Assembly (NCBI GenBank): GCA_932521035.1
Contig: OW051495.1
Span: 6,014,001-6,078,000, forward strand
DNA length: 64,000 bases
Reading direction: 5' to 3'
Source: Oscheius dolichura
Taxonomy: Eukaryota > Nematoda > Chromadorea > Rhabditida > Rhabditidae
Shown here: piece by piece, positions 1-12,499 of the stretch
Layout of the letters: every line of letters begins with the position of its first letter
How positions within the stretch are numbered: the stretch's first letter is position 1
The notes under the pieces: generated by a model
Seen by the model: only the letters and a program-made list of their open reading frames with translations
Told to the model about the DNA's origin: nothing
Database searches by the model: none
Position numbers and translations under genes: made by a program

Positions 1-2451
1 GGACGGGTTGCACGGGTTGTTAGTCACAGTATTTACATAGTACTAGGAGCCTCCCGGCAGGACCACGTTTGAAAGAGGTCATTCGGCGGGAGGGAGGGGG
101 CGCCCCTCCTCCTCACCTGGGGGACGGGTTCCGGGGGGCTAATCCTTCCCAGAAAATCCACTATCAGTGTGGCAATTAAAGTGACAGCCGAATGATGGAC
201 TGTCCGATCAGATCCTGGTGCCTGGCGGCAGACGGGAAACAGCCGAAAGATGTTAGAGACGCAGCGGGGGCTGTCGCTCCACGCACCGGCCGACCACTTT
301 TCTTTCTGCCACAGTCACCTCCTCCATTATATTCATATCATCCGGGCCCCCCTCAGTCATCCTCTGGGGGTATCCACCCCCCCGGCGCCCCTCCTCGGAT
401 AGACAGCCCGGGATGGTCTCCCCCTCGCTTTCTCAAATCTCGCCCATAATCCCCGCGTTTTCCCACCGTGTCCGACCGTTGGCAAATCCCTTGCACTCTT
501 CCCTCAGAGAGCCATAAACCGTTCCCTTTTCTGGTTTGGCCTGGCCTGGCCCCCTCTGGAGCCGCGAACACCTCTCCGGCGTCTCCAATTTCTCCCCATT
601 CTTCGTCTTTTGACCCCCATTAGCCCCCGATTGATTCCAGGCCACTTTGCGTCCTTTTTTTGTTGGCTCTGCCCAATTTCCCAGGTGTTGTAACCGGCGG
701 TTCTTTCTAGATGTCAGTCGGCTATTTTCTCGGGAATTCCGTCGCCTCCATCCCAATGCGATTAGCCCCTATTAGGTTATGCCCCTTTATTGGCCGTTCA
801 CGTGAAATTACTCGGTTCTTTGCTATCAAAACTGAGAACTCCCAAAATAATACACAGCCAGCCAGTAAAGATGGATGCCTTTCGTTTTTCCATCGAAAGA
901 CACGTTTGCCCATTTCCCGTCGATCACGCAAGTTCCTCTCTCTCCCTGAAATAGCAATTGTCATCCTTTCCTCGTTTTTGTCTCTTTCTCTTGGGACATT
1001 TCCTGTCCATATTATTCGCGCTCAAGTCTCTTATAAAATTGGTAAAAGCGAAATTACGCGAGTCGGCCACCAACTGATGTCCGACCTGCTTTTGTTATTT
1101 GAGCTTGGCGTCTTTCTAGAAGTGCTTTAGTCCTGAAAACATTAAAAAAATTTAAGCTCTGCTCATAAAAATAATGACAGTTGGCCTCATCACAAAGATC
1201 TCCATCCGCCTTATCTTCTCCATTTTTCCTTGCCCCAAGTCCGTCCTGATAAGCTTATCTGCCCTTTTTTTCAGGGTGGCTACTGACCATGCTTCAGCCT
1301 TTCGAGTCTTTTTATGTACTCTTTGGTATTTTGCTCTTCATCCTTTAGTCATTTGCTATGTTTTCCACCGAAATAGTTTACGAATTGTTAGCTAAAATTT
1401 CGCAACCGGAGGTTGAGAAAAGCAGGCAAGTGTCCCGCGTAGATGATGTTTTGTTCTTCATGGAAGCAATAGAAGCAAATGCGTTTATTGAAGGGGCTTA
1501 TTTATTGATATTGGGTCAAATCCTTGCATATTCATAATATTTTAGGTTTTTATCAGCCTCTTGAGGTATAGTCATGTTGTCGGTCGTTCGATCAAATAAC
1601 TTACTTTACATGAAATATCCTAAATTAGCATCTTGAGTGATAAAGAGACGTAAGATAACGAAGGAAATTACTGTAGGGGGTGGATAAGTTATAAGTATAT
1701 ATATTTTTAGTCTATGCAAACTAACCCTCCGAAAACCATTTGGAAAACACTCGACCGCATGATATCCTGTTTTGTACTACGCAATACTTTCATGGACAGT
1801 CCTTGTTTTCATTATTTTGACATGTAACCTGCCAAATAATCGCAGGGACGGTACTGTTTCGTATAGGTTCTTCCAGAGAACTAGCGGAACTCTTTGCGGT
1901 TCATTGTGAGGCGGCACACCTAACGAAAACAATTTTTCTCGTGTTCAATTTTCGTTTCCAGTAGTATGCTTTAGTAACTAAATGTTTCACATTTATGCTT
2001 CTGAGGTTTTCTTTACTTTTATGAAATTTACCACTATATGGAAAGATGGACTATCATTTAGCCTCATCAACACACATGGGTCTTGTACCTCGTTTAACCT
2101 AAAAAGGGTTGTTATACTGTGCTTTTGGCGATCGATTATTTTGTTCCTCTATTATCAGCACCATTCCGTCACACTATCGTTACACAACACGTCGTGGCCT
2201 TGGTAACAGTCACTCTCAAGACTGAAGTCAAAGCTTGAAAATTTGTTTTGACGCGCTTATGTCCAATCATTTGCCCCGTTTCTCTGTCTTTATTCTCCCT
2301 TTTCCTTTCTCTTATGGATTATTTTTCTTTCAGGAGGATAAATTACGTGTAACGGGAGAGGCGGCGGTGAGAAGTTGTTTTTGTACTTCTCCCGCGCTCC
2401 CAGTTGTTCCCCCAAAAAGGAGACAACGTCTCACTAAGGAACATACCCATT
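1..2451. other. Spacer upstream of ELL, no gene seen
   Basis: The first 700 bases are GC-rich with many C and CT tracts; from about 700 onward the sequence becomes AT-rich. Open frames in the GC-rich part overlap on both strands, show no protein-like composition and no paired splice sites, so I do not call them. Nothing recognisable as a gene, tRNA or repeat was found. The last 200 bases probably hold the promoter and outron of the ELL gene. Confidence 0.5.
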
Positions 2452-5118
2452 ATGGCTTCACCACGCTGCGAGGGTTCGCTAGAGCTTCCTAGTCTCCGTG
2501 TACAACGGTAAGAGTTTTAGAGATTATATTTTACACGAATTTAGTCTGGTATAACGTAAGAATAACTTTTCTTTAGGTTGGAGTCGTCGGGAGCTGCGGA
2601 TACCGAGAGCGTGGTGATGGTCAAACTCACTGATGAGATCTTTTCTGCTCTTATGACTGCGGCTAAAAAGAACAGCGGCCGGTTGCAAGTTCGTGTGGAC
2701 AGCAAGGTTCGTTCTTCACTCATTTACAATGTTTTACAACTACTCTATTTAGGGAGGCACATTTGATCTTGGTTCTTTCGGGTTGTTTCATTTTCAAACA
2801 CAAAAACTCAATGGAGAAACCGATACGATCGCCGAAGACGTTAGCTCTGACAAATACCGCATGACTGGTTCTTTCCGAACAAAATACCAGGTAAGTACGC
2901 TTAAATAAGAACTATCAATGGAGAAAAGTTGAGTAAATTTGATATATTTCAGGTGCAAGCAACTGACAAATCTTTTGCTGATACACGAGAAAAAGCCCAA
3001 AAGTTGATGGAGGAAGAGAAAAGTAGAGGAGCAAAAGAGGCTACGTCCAGGTTAACAAAAAACTTGGCACCCAGAATTGGGTCTGCGTCATCATCTCGCC
3101 ATTCATCTCCCTTACTTGGTAAAACGGAATCGAAAATCAGCCCTAACAAGGTTAGCATTTATTTCATTATACTCAGAAGCCTAGCTAGGATTTTTTGGTG
3201 AATACATCGCCGAATATTCTGCTTTTTGGAAGAATCCGTGCGCGCTTAGCCGACTGTTTTATGAGATAGTTGTGCAAAAAAAAATGCGCTCTTTAAAATT
3301 TGTTACATAGAGGAATTACAAATTTTTATCCTATGATTTTTCAGCTCTCCAACGTGACGGGTACAAATGGAAGCTCGACTAATGGTAAGTTATAACCCAA
3401 CTTTCAAAACATTATTTTCGTCGTATTGGTTATGATTCAGCATGTAGCTTGAAAAAGAAAGGCGGTTTTTAAAGTTCTAATGGTAAATCTTTACAGTATC
3501 TTAGAGATATACTAAAATGAATGGCTGGAGACCTGACCAAAATTTTTTTTAGCATGGTCAAAGCACAATGTGGATCCATTGGCAGGTGAACTTCGAAAAA
3601 AGAAGCTAAGATCAAGAGTTGTACATTTGATTGTTACTGGAAAGTATTCAACAGTTGACGAGGTTTTTTCATTCAATCTTCTATTCAATAAAGAGCTTCT
3701 AGATCTCTCATCAATTACGACGTGAAGGTGTAAACGAAGAGGAGGGGTGGATTCGCAAGGTTGAAGAGATCGTTAGTGATGTTTCTGAAACGCGCAGTTC
3801 TGGAAAATTATCACTGAAGCCATCATGTTTTCCTGAAGTTGATCCTCGCTGGCCGTGGTTCAATCGAGAAGAAAAGGATGCTGTTCGTCGGATGCTTTCT
3901 AGTATTAGTTCAAAACCTCAACTAAATTCTTCTGCCTTTGCACCTATGAGGAAAAAGGGCATCGATCGTATGCAAGCTCCAGCTCACACTGTTACAGTCA
4001 GTCCAGAAGGTATATGATGTTTTGTATGTTATTTAAAAATGTTTTCCTACGAGGATTTTTCCTATATTAACATTTTCCACAATATGTGTTGCAGCTATAC
4101 CAACACCTCCAGCTTCTCGCCCGGGATCAGGCGACGGAGGAATTACAAAGTCAAAGTCAATTTCTCCTCCAATTCAGCAAACAACTTTGGAACTCAGTCC
4201 TTTGTGAGTAGTTTTTCTTTTATTTAAATAACCTCATTTGTTAGTCACTCCTAATTAAATTTTAAAATTTTAGACCGGCAAATGACGTTTCGGAGTACAC
4301 CCCAGCGGCTACTGGTAATAAACGCACTGCTCACGTTCCAAATCAATCAGCACAACCTAGTAAAAGACCGCGGCAGGAAAGCGCAAGTCCGCCAGAAGAT
4401 CCCACTATAAGTACTTCGATTACTCACCCAGCACCCAAACTCGTATGTTTTTCATATTGATCTTTTCTTTGGGGAAATATAGCGCTCAATATGTCCTTTC
4501 AGAAACATCCTGCTCCGTCCCGTGGAGGAAATAGCAGCGCTTCCTCTCGGCTATCCTCACCGTGTAGTTTATCCTCGCCTCAAAATCCTTCCTGTGATTG
4601 GGAGAAGAAGTTTCCTGAGGTTTATAGATGGATACCTAAGGTTTCACCAGCGAATATTTAGGTCAAAAATGTTGCCGAGGCAGAAAGATACTTCACAATG
4701 TTTCATAAAGAGTATCCTACTTACATGGACTGTTTCAAAATTTTACATCAAGTACGTTTCGTTTCCGCCTTTTATTTTTTTACTTTATAATGTGTAACTT
4801 ATTTTTAATTATAGGTAGCCCAGGAATTTCGCGATCTCGATGAAAAGCTCAAAAAAGCTGGCCGAAGTTCGAAGGAAAGCTCTGAAATTGAACGTGGGAT
4901 CCAAAGGCGATATGCCCATTTTGAAAAGGATCCAGTATTTCTGAAGGTTTGTTTCCAATTTTTCACTATATGTTTATCGCTTGACGTTGCTTATCGGTTT
5001 TTCAAAATAAATTTTTCAGTCCCGACAACAACACGCAGACCTTCGATCTAAATTAACCGTCTTGAAGCAACGAATTTCGGAGTGGGAGCGTGTTCAAGAC
5101 AGCCAAGCAGCTTTTTAA
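2452..5118 (+). CDS. ell-1: RNA polymerase II elongation factor ELL
   Basis: ELL-family protein of 564 residues, part of super/little elongation complexes that suppress Pol II pausing in the nucleus. Thirteen exons join in frame: 2452-2507, 2577-2706, 2753-2890, 2953-3150, 3345-3384, 3553-3662, 3703-4009, 4095-4203, 4274-4442, 4503-4619, 4662-4751, 4815-4946, 5020-5118. The N-terminal ELL domain includes the GGTFDLGSFGLFHFQ stretch and, in exons 6-7, RSRVVHLIVTG followed by the winged-helix-like HQLRREGVNEEEGW. The middle is Ser/Pro-rich and disordered. Exons 11-13 encode the occludin/ELL homology domain (RYFTMFHKEYPTYMDCFKIL, then a Leu/Lys-rich coiled coil ending in ISEWERVQDSQAAF). The start is the first ATG of the open frame leading into exon 2. 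Family identity is strong; the symbol follows the C. elegans name. Confidence 0.9.
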
Positions 5119-5829
5119 AGCGTCGACCATTGACCCCGGGTTTCTTCACTGTTGTAGTTGATTTTCTTCCTTCCCATTTCGGGTCTCTGTAGGGTTATTA
5201 GCGCCTCGCTTGCAGTCACTAAAAGTAGAAATCTTTACGGGTGCGCCTGTATTTATTCCTTGTAAAAACGAAAAAAAAATTAGTCCTTTACTGTTAGCCC
5301 GTTCCGCTGGGTAGCGTCCGGTCCACCTGGGTTGTCAAAAAGCTCAGCTTGCCTCACCATTTAGTTGTTGACTAGTTAAATAGTGTGATATACAAACGCT
5401 TGGGTGCCATACTATTGCAACAGTGCTGTTATTCAGCCTTTTTATACCACCCCAGCCCCATTCTACGAGTTATACAACCCAGTCATTTACATTCGTGTTG
5501 TCACATAAAATGTACTGTACTTGTTGCCTTTTCCAAGTTGTTTCTTGCGGCAGGTATGAGACGTGTTTTGAAATTGTTATCTGGAAATGAATTAAGAATC
5601 TTTTTCCAAAGTTTTACTTTAGCAGGACATTATTTTGTACTGATAATAACCGCAAAATAGTAAAGCACAATACAAAAGTATGGAATGTGAGAAACGCGTG
5701 AGACTAACCCATAATGATAATTTGACAAGAAATGAAAGAAGCGAACCGAAATATGGAAATATGGCAACGAAATATAACCCCTAGAAAATTATCCTTTTAA
5801 TCTAAAGATTTGCACCTAAAGCGACTAGG
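5119..5829. other. Convergent intergenic region, nothing seen
   Basis: AT-rich spacer between the 3' ends of the ELL gene (+) and the mucin-like membrane gene (-). It should hold both 3' UTRs. The open frame at 5385-5660 has no protein-like features. No repeat or RNA gene was recognised. Confidence 0.5.
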
Positions 5830-6778
5830 TCAGTATTCATCTTCTCTGTGTAATTGCAGTCGTGATAGAGCTATCTGAAAAACAAAACTAATTAGCCGTT
5901 TTGAAATTCCTTCGCCACCCTACTCTGAAATACACCACACAACGATAATTACCTTGTTGAGTCAAATAGTAACGTTAACCTACAAAGTTTACCTACAAGG
6001 ATTGCAATATATGTTGTCGTAAAAATTATTAAATTAACTTACGGTAGGTTCAGTGTCATCAAAGAATTGCCTTTCCCAATCCACAACTGCTTCCCCAGGT
6101 CCAGTAGAGTCAATCCCGCCTGCTCCAGTACGACCTCCTCTATTGTTCATTGGAGCATATGAGGCAGCAGTTCTCGTGGGACCAGTGCCAGATTGTTGCG
6201 AGGCCGCAATTCGCCAACGAGCACTCCCAATTAACTCCGTACGTCTACTACATATTTCTCGAAAGAACAAAAACCAACTTTTTACGATTGCTTATAATTA
6301 TTTTGATTATTAAGGCTACGGCAACAATAAATATAATGATTGAAATGAAGACCATTGCAGGAGAACCAACAACCTCCGGGATCTAATATTTTATAAAAAC
6401 AAACATTAGAGAAACTTACAATAGTGGTCGCATTTGATGTAATTGTAGTCGTAGATAAAATAGATGTAGTATTCGTGGAATTCACGACAGGAGTAGTGGT
6501 GTTTACAACTGTAGATGAAATTGCTGTTGGTAAGGCAGTTGTCCCCTGAATGAAGCTTGCTGATAGTCACATTTACGACTTACTGGGCTAGTAGCTGTAC
6601 CAGCAGCCGGAGTTTTAGTGGTGGAAATGGTTAGACCATCAGTGACGTCCTGAACAGCTTTAGTAGTCAGTAAGGTGGAAGTTGCATTGGCTAACTGTGA
6701 CACTCTAAATAATGTGTTGCTAAAAGTTAAAACAATTTACACGCTGTCAAGAAGTTTCGAATTCTCCGTAGGAGCCAT
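5830..6778 (-). CDS. Thr/Ser-rich single-pass membrane protein
   Basis: Not assigned to a family. Reading the minus strand, the ATG at 6778 follows CTTTACAG directly. A 36-nt intron leads into VSQLANATSTLL and a long Thr/Ser/Asn-rich stretch with several N-glycosylation sequons (NAT, NTT, NST, NAT). A 38-nt intron (starts GTAAGTCGTAAATG) lies in this part. Next comes one membrane span (SPAMVFISIIIFIVAVALII) and a cytoplasmic tail rich in Gly/Arg, ending FFDDTEPT then, after another intron, IALSRLQLHREDEY and stop. The shape is a mucin-like ectodomain, one helix and a cytoplasmic tail with an acidic patch. No cleaved signal peptide is visible. The junction just after the membrane span is uncertain. 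It lies 313 nt downstream of cap-1 on the same strand, so it is probably the second gene of an operon. Confidence 0.55.
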
Positions 6779-7091
6779 CTGTAAAGGGCCAAGATAGATG
6801 CTACACCCAACCGAACAGGTAAACAGTGTAAAGTCACACCAACTTGAACGAATATGATAAATAATATCTTTATTATACAATTGTTGACATGAATCATTTC
6901 AAGCATGAGGGAAGAAAATTTGAAAAATATTGGAGATGATCGGCACTGCTCGGAGTATGGTTAAGGCAGCAGTAAAACTTTGCGAACAGTGTAAAGCGAC
7001 AGAGGCATACTGAATAAGCTACTGAGTTTTCATTTCTTGACCAATTCTGTATGATTGAACCTAAAGCGAAGGCTTTGCCGAAAACTAAAAA

Positions 7092-8133
7092 TCATACCTT
7101 ATTCCAATCCATCTTGCTACGAATAACAGGAAGCTGTCGCCGAAGAGCTTTGAAGGTCACATCTGACATGCAGGCATAGTTTTCATGCACAGCATTTTGA
7201 TATTTTGCCTCTTCAGTGGAGATAGCATGAATAATTTCTTTGGTGGTTTTGTCAATGTCACTCTAAACGTTTCAGCTCAAAAGGAGAAAACCTGGTCAAA
7301 AATACCGAAACATTGATTTTCAACTGGAAGTCTTTTTCAGAAAAAAGCTGCACATTTCCATCCTCAAAGTAATGCACTTGTACACGAACTTTTCCAGTTA
7401 GCTCCTGACTTCCATTCTTGCCATCCCCAATAGGTACTATCCATTCAGATCTCCATCGGCCATTGCTGCAAGAGAAATATTTTGCCTTGAAAAAAACAAA
7501 CCAATAATTTTTATTCTGAAACAGATGAGACTCTATGCAGAGTACCAGGCCATTTTTGGTTGCAAACACACAGCCAGTTCCTGTTTTTGAAAAATGATTT
7601 TCAATGTAAGAATCTAATTCCTGAAGCAAATGTTTTCACAATTAAAAAAATGAACTGTTTGCAAGGAGCTTCTCCACTTTTCGGCAGCGCCTCCATCGCC
7701 GTGGTAAGGCTGAACGTCGCTGGCTTCCTTACGCAAATGATCGTATTTGAAGCTCTTTTTTGAATTATCATCAAAGAATCTACCGTTACCCAAGTCGTTG
7801 AAAGTGGTAATTAATGTCTTAAAATAAACAAGCATTAAAATGATACAATTAATACAATACCTGTTTTTCTGTACCAGGTAGCTTCAGGGGAACAAACTGC
7901 TTCATATTATACTGAGCAATGGCTGGCCCACATCCTTCTTTTATCAAGTTATCGTTATTCACCAACATGCGAACAGAGTTAAAAACCTTAAAAATATTAA
8001 TTACACTGTTTAAATGTCTCGAAGATTAGCACTGCATACGAACCTCATTGAATTCTCCAGGTGGAGCATGTTGCAAGAAATCTGAAGCGATTCTAATTTT
8101 TCCGCTGTCCGGCAAAGTAGTCTCGACGGCCAT
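7092..8133 (-). CDS. cap-1: F-actin capping protein subunit alpha
   Basis: Alpha subunit of the CapZ heterodimer that caps actin filament barbed ends. Translated exons match the family along its length: start [20 protein letters not shown], then [92 protein letters not shown], and the C-terminal [19 protein letters not shown] followed by MDWNKV and stop. The exon junction before NGRWRSEW gives Cys where vertebrates have Trp. Introns are short (for example after the Tyr codon preceding NGRWRSEW). It is divergent from mrpl-1, with 458 nt between the two starts, and is followed on the same strand by the mucin-like gene. Confidence is high from motif order and length. Confidence 0.93.
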
Positions 8134-8591
8134 TCTGCAATTACCATTTGGTTAGAAAATAAAAGAGAAAGAAGTGATGTAAATAACAGAAACGAGAATT
8201 TTCCATCAATAATGCTGTCACTGACGAATGACGAATCCCTCTCGCCGGCAAGGGAATTTAATCGTTACAAGACCGCGGGCTTCAGATTGCTCAAGCGATG
8301 TCATGATAAACATTTATTGTTATATATATATATATCACCGGTGAATTTACTTTGAAAACCTCACCGAACTATAACAAGAGAAAAGTTTCTTCTCTGAGGA
8401 TGGGCCTACCCATTCCACCCATTCGTGAAAAATTCACTTTTTTTTCGCGGGCACACATAGAACGAGCTCATTTACAGCCATTTCAAAAAAAAATTGGAGA
8501 GTTTGATTTTGAAGGCACAATGGAGTTCATTTCCCGTCGTTGTTCTCATTTTATAACCACTTATTATTTATGTATGATTGAATTTCAGAAC
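8134..8591. promoter_or_regulatory. Shared upstream region of cap-1 and mrpl-1
   Basis: A 458-nt interval separates the divergent starts of cap-1 (-) and mrpl-1 (+). It contains a short TA repeat at 8321-8335 and ends in an AATTTCAG acceptor at 8588, three bases before the mrpl-1 ATG. The stretch from 8352 to 8591 is open in the mrpl-1 frame, but it is more likely outron than coding because the acceptor precedes a good mitochondrial presequence. A bidirectional promoter is inferred. Confidence 0.4.
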
Positions 8592-10108
8592 ATGCATTTC
8601 CTTGTACGGCAGCTCACTCAGCCAAACAGATATGCAATAGCTGGCGATCTTCTTCGGGCTCAAAATATAGAGATCTTCCAAAGCAGAGGTAGGCTGTATT
8701 GCGAGCTTGTATATATGACTGTTGTAGGGCGTAAACGTGCATTAAAACAAATTCTTAGTCGACAGCAAAGGCTTGAAAGGCGATTGAAACGCGAAGAACG
8801 TGAAGCCGCTCGCAAACAATATACATTTATGGAAAGAATTAATATTAGACGAATGAAAAGTCTGTAAGTTATATATTATTTATCGTATTTTATAACTCAT
8901 TTCCTGCAGTCTCAGCAGCGGACTTACATGATTGTTTAGGTTATCACCCTCACAACAATTTCCTGGAAGGTATAATGCCGATGAAGAAAACAATCTGCCG
9001 GATAAACCATTGACAAATGTATTTATACGGTATATCTGCTCAGAAATTTTATTTTATTTTTTTTAGAACGGCAGTTAAAACACAATTTTATTCAGTACCC
9101 GAAGCATTGAAAATGCATAGAGAACTGCAAGACCCTGCCATTTATAATACTCCAAATGCCCCTTTACGTTTACGCTTAGAATTGAATATGGGGACAGAGA
9201 GACAGGCATGTTGTACATTATTGAAACAAACCAGGGCATTCAGACTAAGATGGTTTCGAATTCGGACGAAATTGTTCCAGTACCATTTCCGTTCCCACAT
9301 AGCGAAAAACGATCTATATTGGCATTTGTAAACGACCCTAAATTGCAGGAGCTGGCTATCGAAAGCGGAGCTGAATTAGCCTTAGGACAAGATGTCATAA
9401 AAAAGGTTTAATCCGTTTTTTATTAATCTATTCTCCTCAGATTGTCAAAGGGCAGCTTCGAACTGATGACTACGACTTTTGCATCGCACATATGGATATG
9501 GCCTCGTTCATTCTACCTCTACGTGGAATTCTGAAAACGCGTTTTCCAACGCGAATTAATGGTTTATCTTCTTTTCCAAATTTCTAACCGTTTTGTGCAG
9601 GTGGTCTTGGCGAAGATATCCCAAATTTGATAGAAAAGTTTAAAAACGGTGTAAAGTTAAGCATTAAAGGGGACCCAGTATATCCTTCCTGGGGATTAAG
9701 TGACTCCGTCGTCGGAAGGGTTAGGAATTTTATTTTATATTTACGATTGATTTTCTAGCTGGATATGCGTGATGACAAAATTGAAGCTAATGTTGCAGCT
9801 ATAATTAAAGCAGCCTGCGCTCATAGAAATGCAGCTCTTGGGTCTTTTATTAACAGGTAAAATTATTTAATGTTGTCTTATTGTCTGAAGGGCATTGTTG
9901 ATGACGATTCCGGGTGATGCCCATTTTGCTATCGATGTCCAACAGTGGCTTCCTACGGCAAGTGAAGAAGAAATAGAAAAAGTTAGTTACTCAGTATGTA
10001 TATCTCTCCTTATTTCAGTTGGAAAAACGTCGTAGCAAAAAGAATAAAAAGAAAGAAGAGAAAAAAACGGATGAAGAGGAAGAAGTTGCTGCTACAGCTT
10101 CTTTATAG
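8592..10108 (+). CDS. mrpl-1: Mitochondrial ribosomal protein L1 (uL1m)
   Basis: Large-subunit mitoribosomal L1-stalk protein, 380 residues. Ten exons: 8592-8688, 8728-8863, 8940-9029, 9067-9205, 9244-9405, 9441-9561, 9601-9719, 9759-9856, 9891-9981, 10019-10108; all phases agree. The N-terminus MHFLVRQLTQPNRYAIAG is basic and acid-poor like a mitochondrial targeting peptide. A basic Arg/Glu helix follows, then SVPEALKMHRELQDP, VPVPFPFPHSEK, AFVNDPKLQELAIESGAELA, INGGLGEDIPNLIEKFKNGV, IEANVAAIIKAACAHRNA and a Lys/Glu-rich tail, in the L1 family order. The start was chosen because AATTTCAG, a likely trans-splice acceptor, ends three bases upstream. The intron at 9206-9243 is GC..AG, not GT..AG. 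The desaturase follows 287 nt downstream on the same strand. Confidence 0.9.
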
Positions 10109-10395
10109 GAGGACATTTTTGAAATTTCTAGCTGATGATTGTTATTTTTCTTGTTATCTAGTGAATTTTAGTATAATATTTCGTTTTCGCACTTCGGTAG
10201 ACCCCATATCCCTATTTCTATCCTGCTTGCTAACATGTGCGTCTACTTTTCATCGAGTTAACGGACAGTTAACCTGATAAGGACCGCTACTATCAGCTAT
10301 TGTCGGCAGCATTTCTTGAATAACGCGTGATTTTCACGATCTCCATTATTTTTCTGTTAGCTATGGACTTTGTTTTACAGAAGTTTCAATTTCAG

Positions 10396-12023
10396 ATGGG
10401 TCAATCGGCAACAAAGGCCGACTTTGCGTGGTCATACACGGAAGAACCACACGCTTCCAGGTAGGAGTTAAAAAGTAGTCAAAGAAACAGGGACTCTAGG
10501 CGAAAGGAAATGCTGGAGAAGCACCCTGAAATAAAGGAGTTGTTCGGGCAGGATCCCTCGTTTAAGCCAGTAGTCTGTTGTATGGTACTGGCCCAGATAA
10601 TATTCGCTTATCTTTTACGAGGTATGTTTCACCTCTTCTCGTGTGAAACAGTCCGAGCACAAAATCAAAAGATTATTTCAGACGCGGATTGGCCTCTCCT
10701 GCTTCTCCAGGGCTACTTTGTTTCCGGCACCTTCAATCATTCCCTGACTTTGGCAGTCCATGAGATCAGCCACAACCAGGCCTACGGAGTCGCCCGTCCC
10801 TTGGCTGTAGACTGTTTCCCCCATTCCCGACTAACCAGCCCCACTTCAGAACAGACTGTTCGGCTTTTTAGCCAACCTTCCCATATCCGTGCCGATGTCG
10901 ATATCCTTCAAGAAATATCACCTGGAACATCACAAGAACCAAGGTGACCGGAGTAGAAAACATGGAACGGGGGCATTTCAGGAGAGGAGGGAATTGACAC
11001 CGACATCCCGACCGAGTGGGAGGCCCGCGTCTTCTGTAACACCTTCGGGAAAGTCGTCTGGATGTTCCTCCAGCCGTTGTTCTACGGCGTCCGGCCCTTC
11101 ATGGTCTACCCCAAGGTATCCCCTCCTCCCCCGGCCACAATCCTATTCTAGTCGATGACCGACCTCGAGCTGGTGAACCTCGTCCTCCAGTTCGGTTTTA
11201 ACTACTCCATCTACTATTTCTTCGGGGTCAAATCCCTCGTTTACCTCGTCTTGGGCCTCGTCCTGGGACTGGGTCTTCATCCCCTCGCCGGCCACTTCGT
11301 CTCCGAACACTACGTCTTCCAAAAGGGACAAGAGACTTACAGGTAGCGGCCAAGAGGCCAGAGACGAGTCGTTTCAGCTACTATGGACCCCTCAACCTGG
11401 TCACTTTCAACGTCGGCTACCACGTCGAGCACCACGACTTCCCGTTCATCAGCGGGGTCAATCTGCCCAAGGTCCGTCCTCCCTCGGCCCTCGTGAGGTG
11501 ACGTCGGCTGAAGTTGGCCGTGTTTGCACAGCCGAATATTCTGTATTAGACCTATTACTCTCGAAATTTGATGGATCTCCGATTTCACTGGGGGCGCTTG
11601 ATTTCCCCCACAGACTGGTAATTGAGGCACGGTCTCAAGTGACTCGAGATCTTTGACTTTCCCCTCGGCAGATGGGGCCCGGGGGTGTTTACCTCGGGAT
11701 GGAAGTACTTTTGACGTGGCCCCGGTTCAGGTGAGGAAGATCGCCCCTGAGTTCTACGAGGACTGGGCCACGCACGACAGCTGGGTGGCCATGATGTGGG
11801 ACTTCGCCACCAACCCGCGGATGAGTCTCCGCTCCCGGATGAAGAGGAAGTTCGCCGCCGAGGAGGAGTTCCGCTTCTACGGGGTCGGTCCCTTCGAGAC
11901 CAGCTCCGTCTTCCAGTCCGTCGCCAACGTGGGTTGTCTCTCTCGTCCCTCCTAAAGCCTCCTCCTGTTCAGGTGTTCCGTGTCCTGGGCGTCGGTACGG
12001 CCGTCTCCAAGAAGGCCGACTGA
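10396..12023 (+). CDS. Sphingolipid delta-4 desaturase (dihydroceramide desaturase)
   Basis: DEGS-type membrane di-iron desaturase of 351 residues that introduces the delta-4 double bond into dihydroceramide at the ER. Exons: 10396-10460, 10500-10621, 10682-10788, 10850-10943, 10982-11115, 11152-11342, 11378-11471, 11731-11928, 11973-12023. The three His boxes are present: HEISHN, HLEHH and HVEHHDFP. Other hallmarks are [21 protein letters not shown]-like [35 protein letters not shown] and [19 protein letters not shown]. The N-terminus [10 protein letters not shown] fits an N-myristoylation site, as in DEGS1. The ATG follows TTTCAG directly, which suggests trans-splicing behind mrpl-1. Exons 1-4 use A/T-ending codons, while exons 5-9 are strongly G/C-ending. 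Confidence 0.93.
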
Positions 12024-12499
12024 TCCCCCCTGCCATTCTCCCCGGTGCTACCCTAGGTACCCCTTGTCTACTCTTACGGTTCTTCTGTCCCTTTCCATGT
12101 CCTTGCCAAAACTGTAATGAAAGAAAAGAGTCGTTTACCGCCGTCTTTTTATCTGGTTAGGAGCAATCCGGCCGATTGGAATCCGTCGGTTCGAGGGCTA
12201 ATGAGCATAAACAACAAGACCCACGCAATATTCGGCCAGTTTGGTTGGTGTGCCCCGAGGATATTTGTCGAGGACGGGCACACCGGCAGGAGGAATTTGT
12301 ACTAAACATAGAACCAGTCCATTTGGGGAATATCTCCGGGAACAGCGGGGATACGGTGGCCGATACTCTTAGAACTCGTTTATGAGTCGGCAGAATGGCA
12401 GACGTCATTGCAAAAATGTCCGAAATAGTAGTCCGGACCACAGCTCGCCGAGGTCGCCACCTCAAAGGTCTAAAATGGCTAAATTGGTCCTGCAGCGAC

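Noticed and set aside
192-756. Overlapping frames on both strands at the left end
   Set aside because: Low-complexity Pro/Arg/Gly frames in CT-rich DNA with no splice sites or homology.
8352-8591. 80-codon N-terminal extension of mrpl-1
   Set aside because: In frame and open, but a strong AATTTCAG acceptor precedes the ATG at 8,592, which begins a typical mitochondrial presequence; the extension matches nothing in the L1 family.
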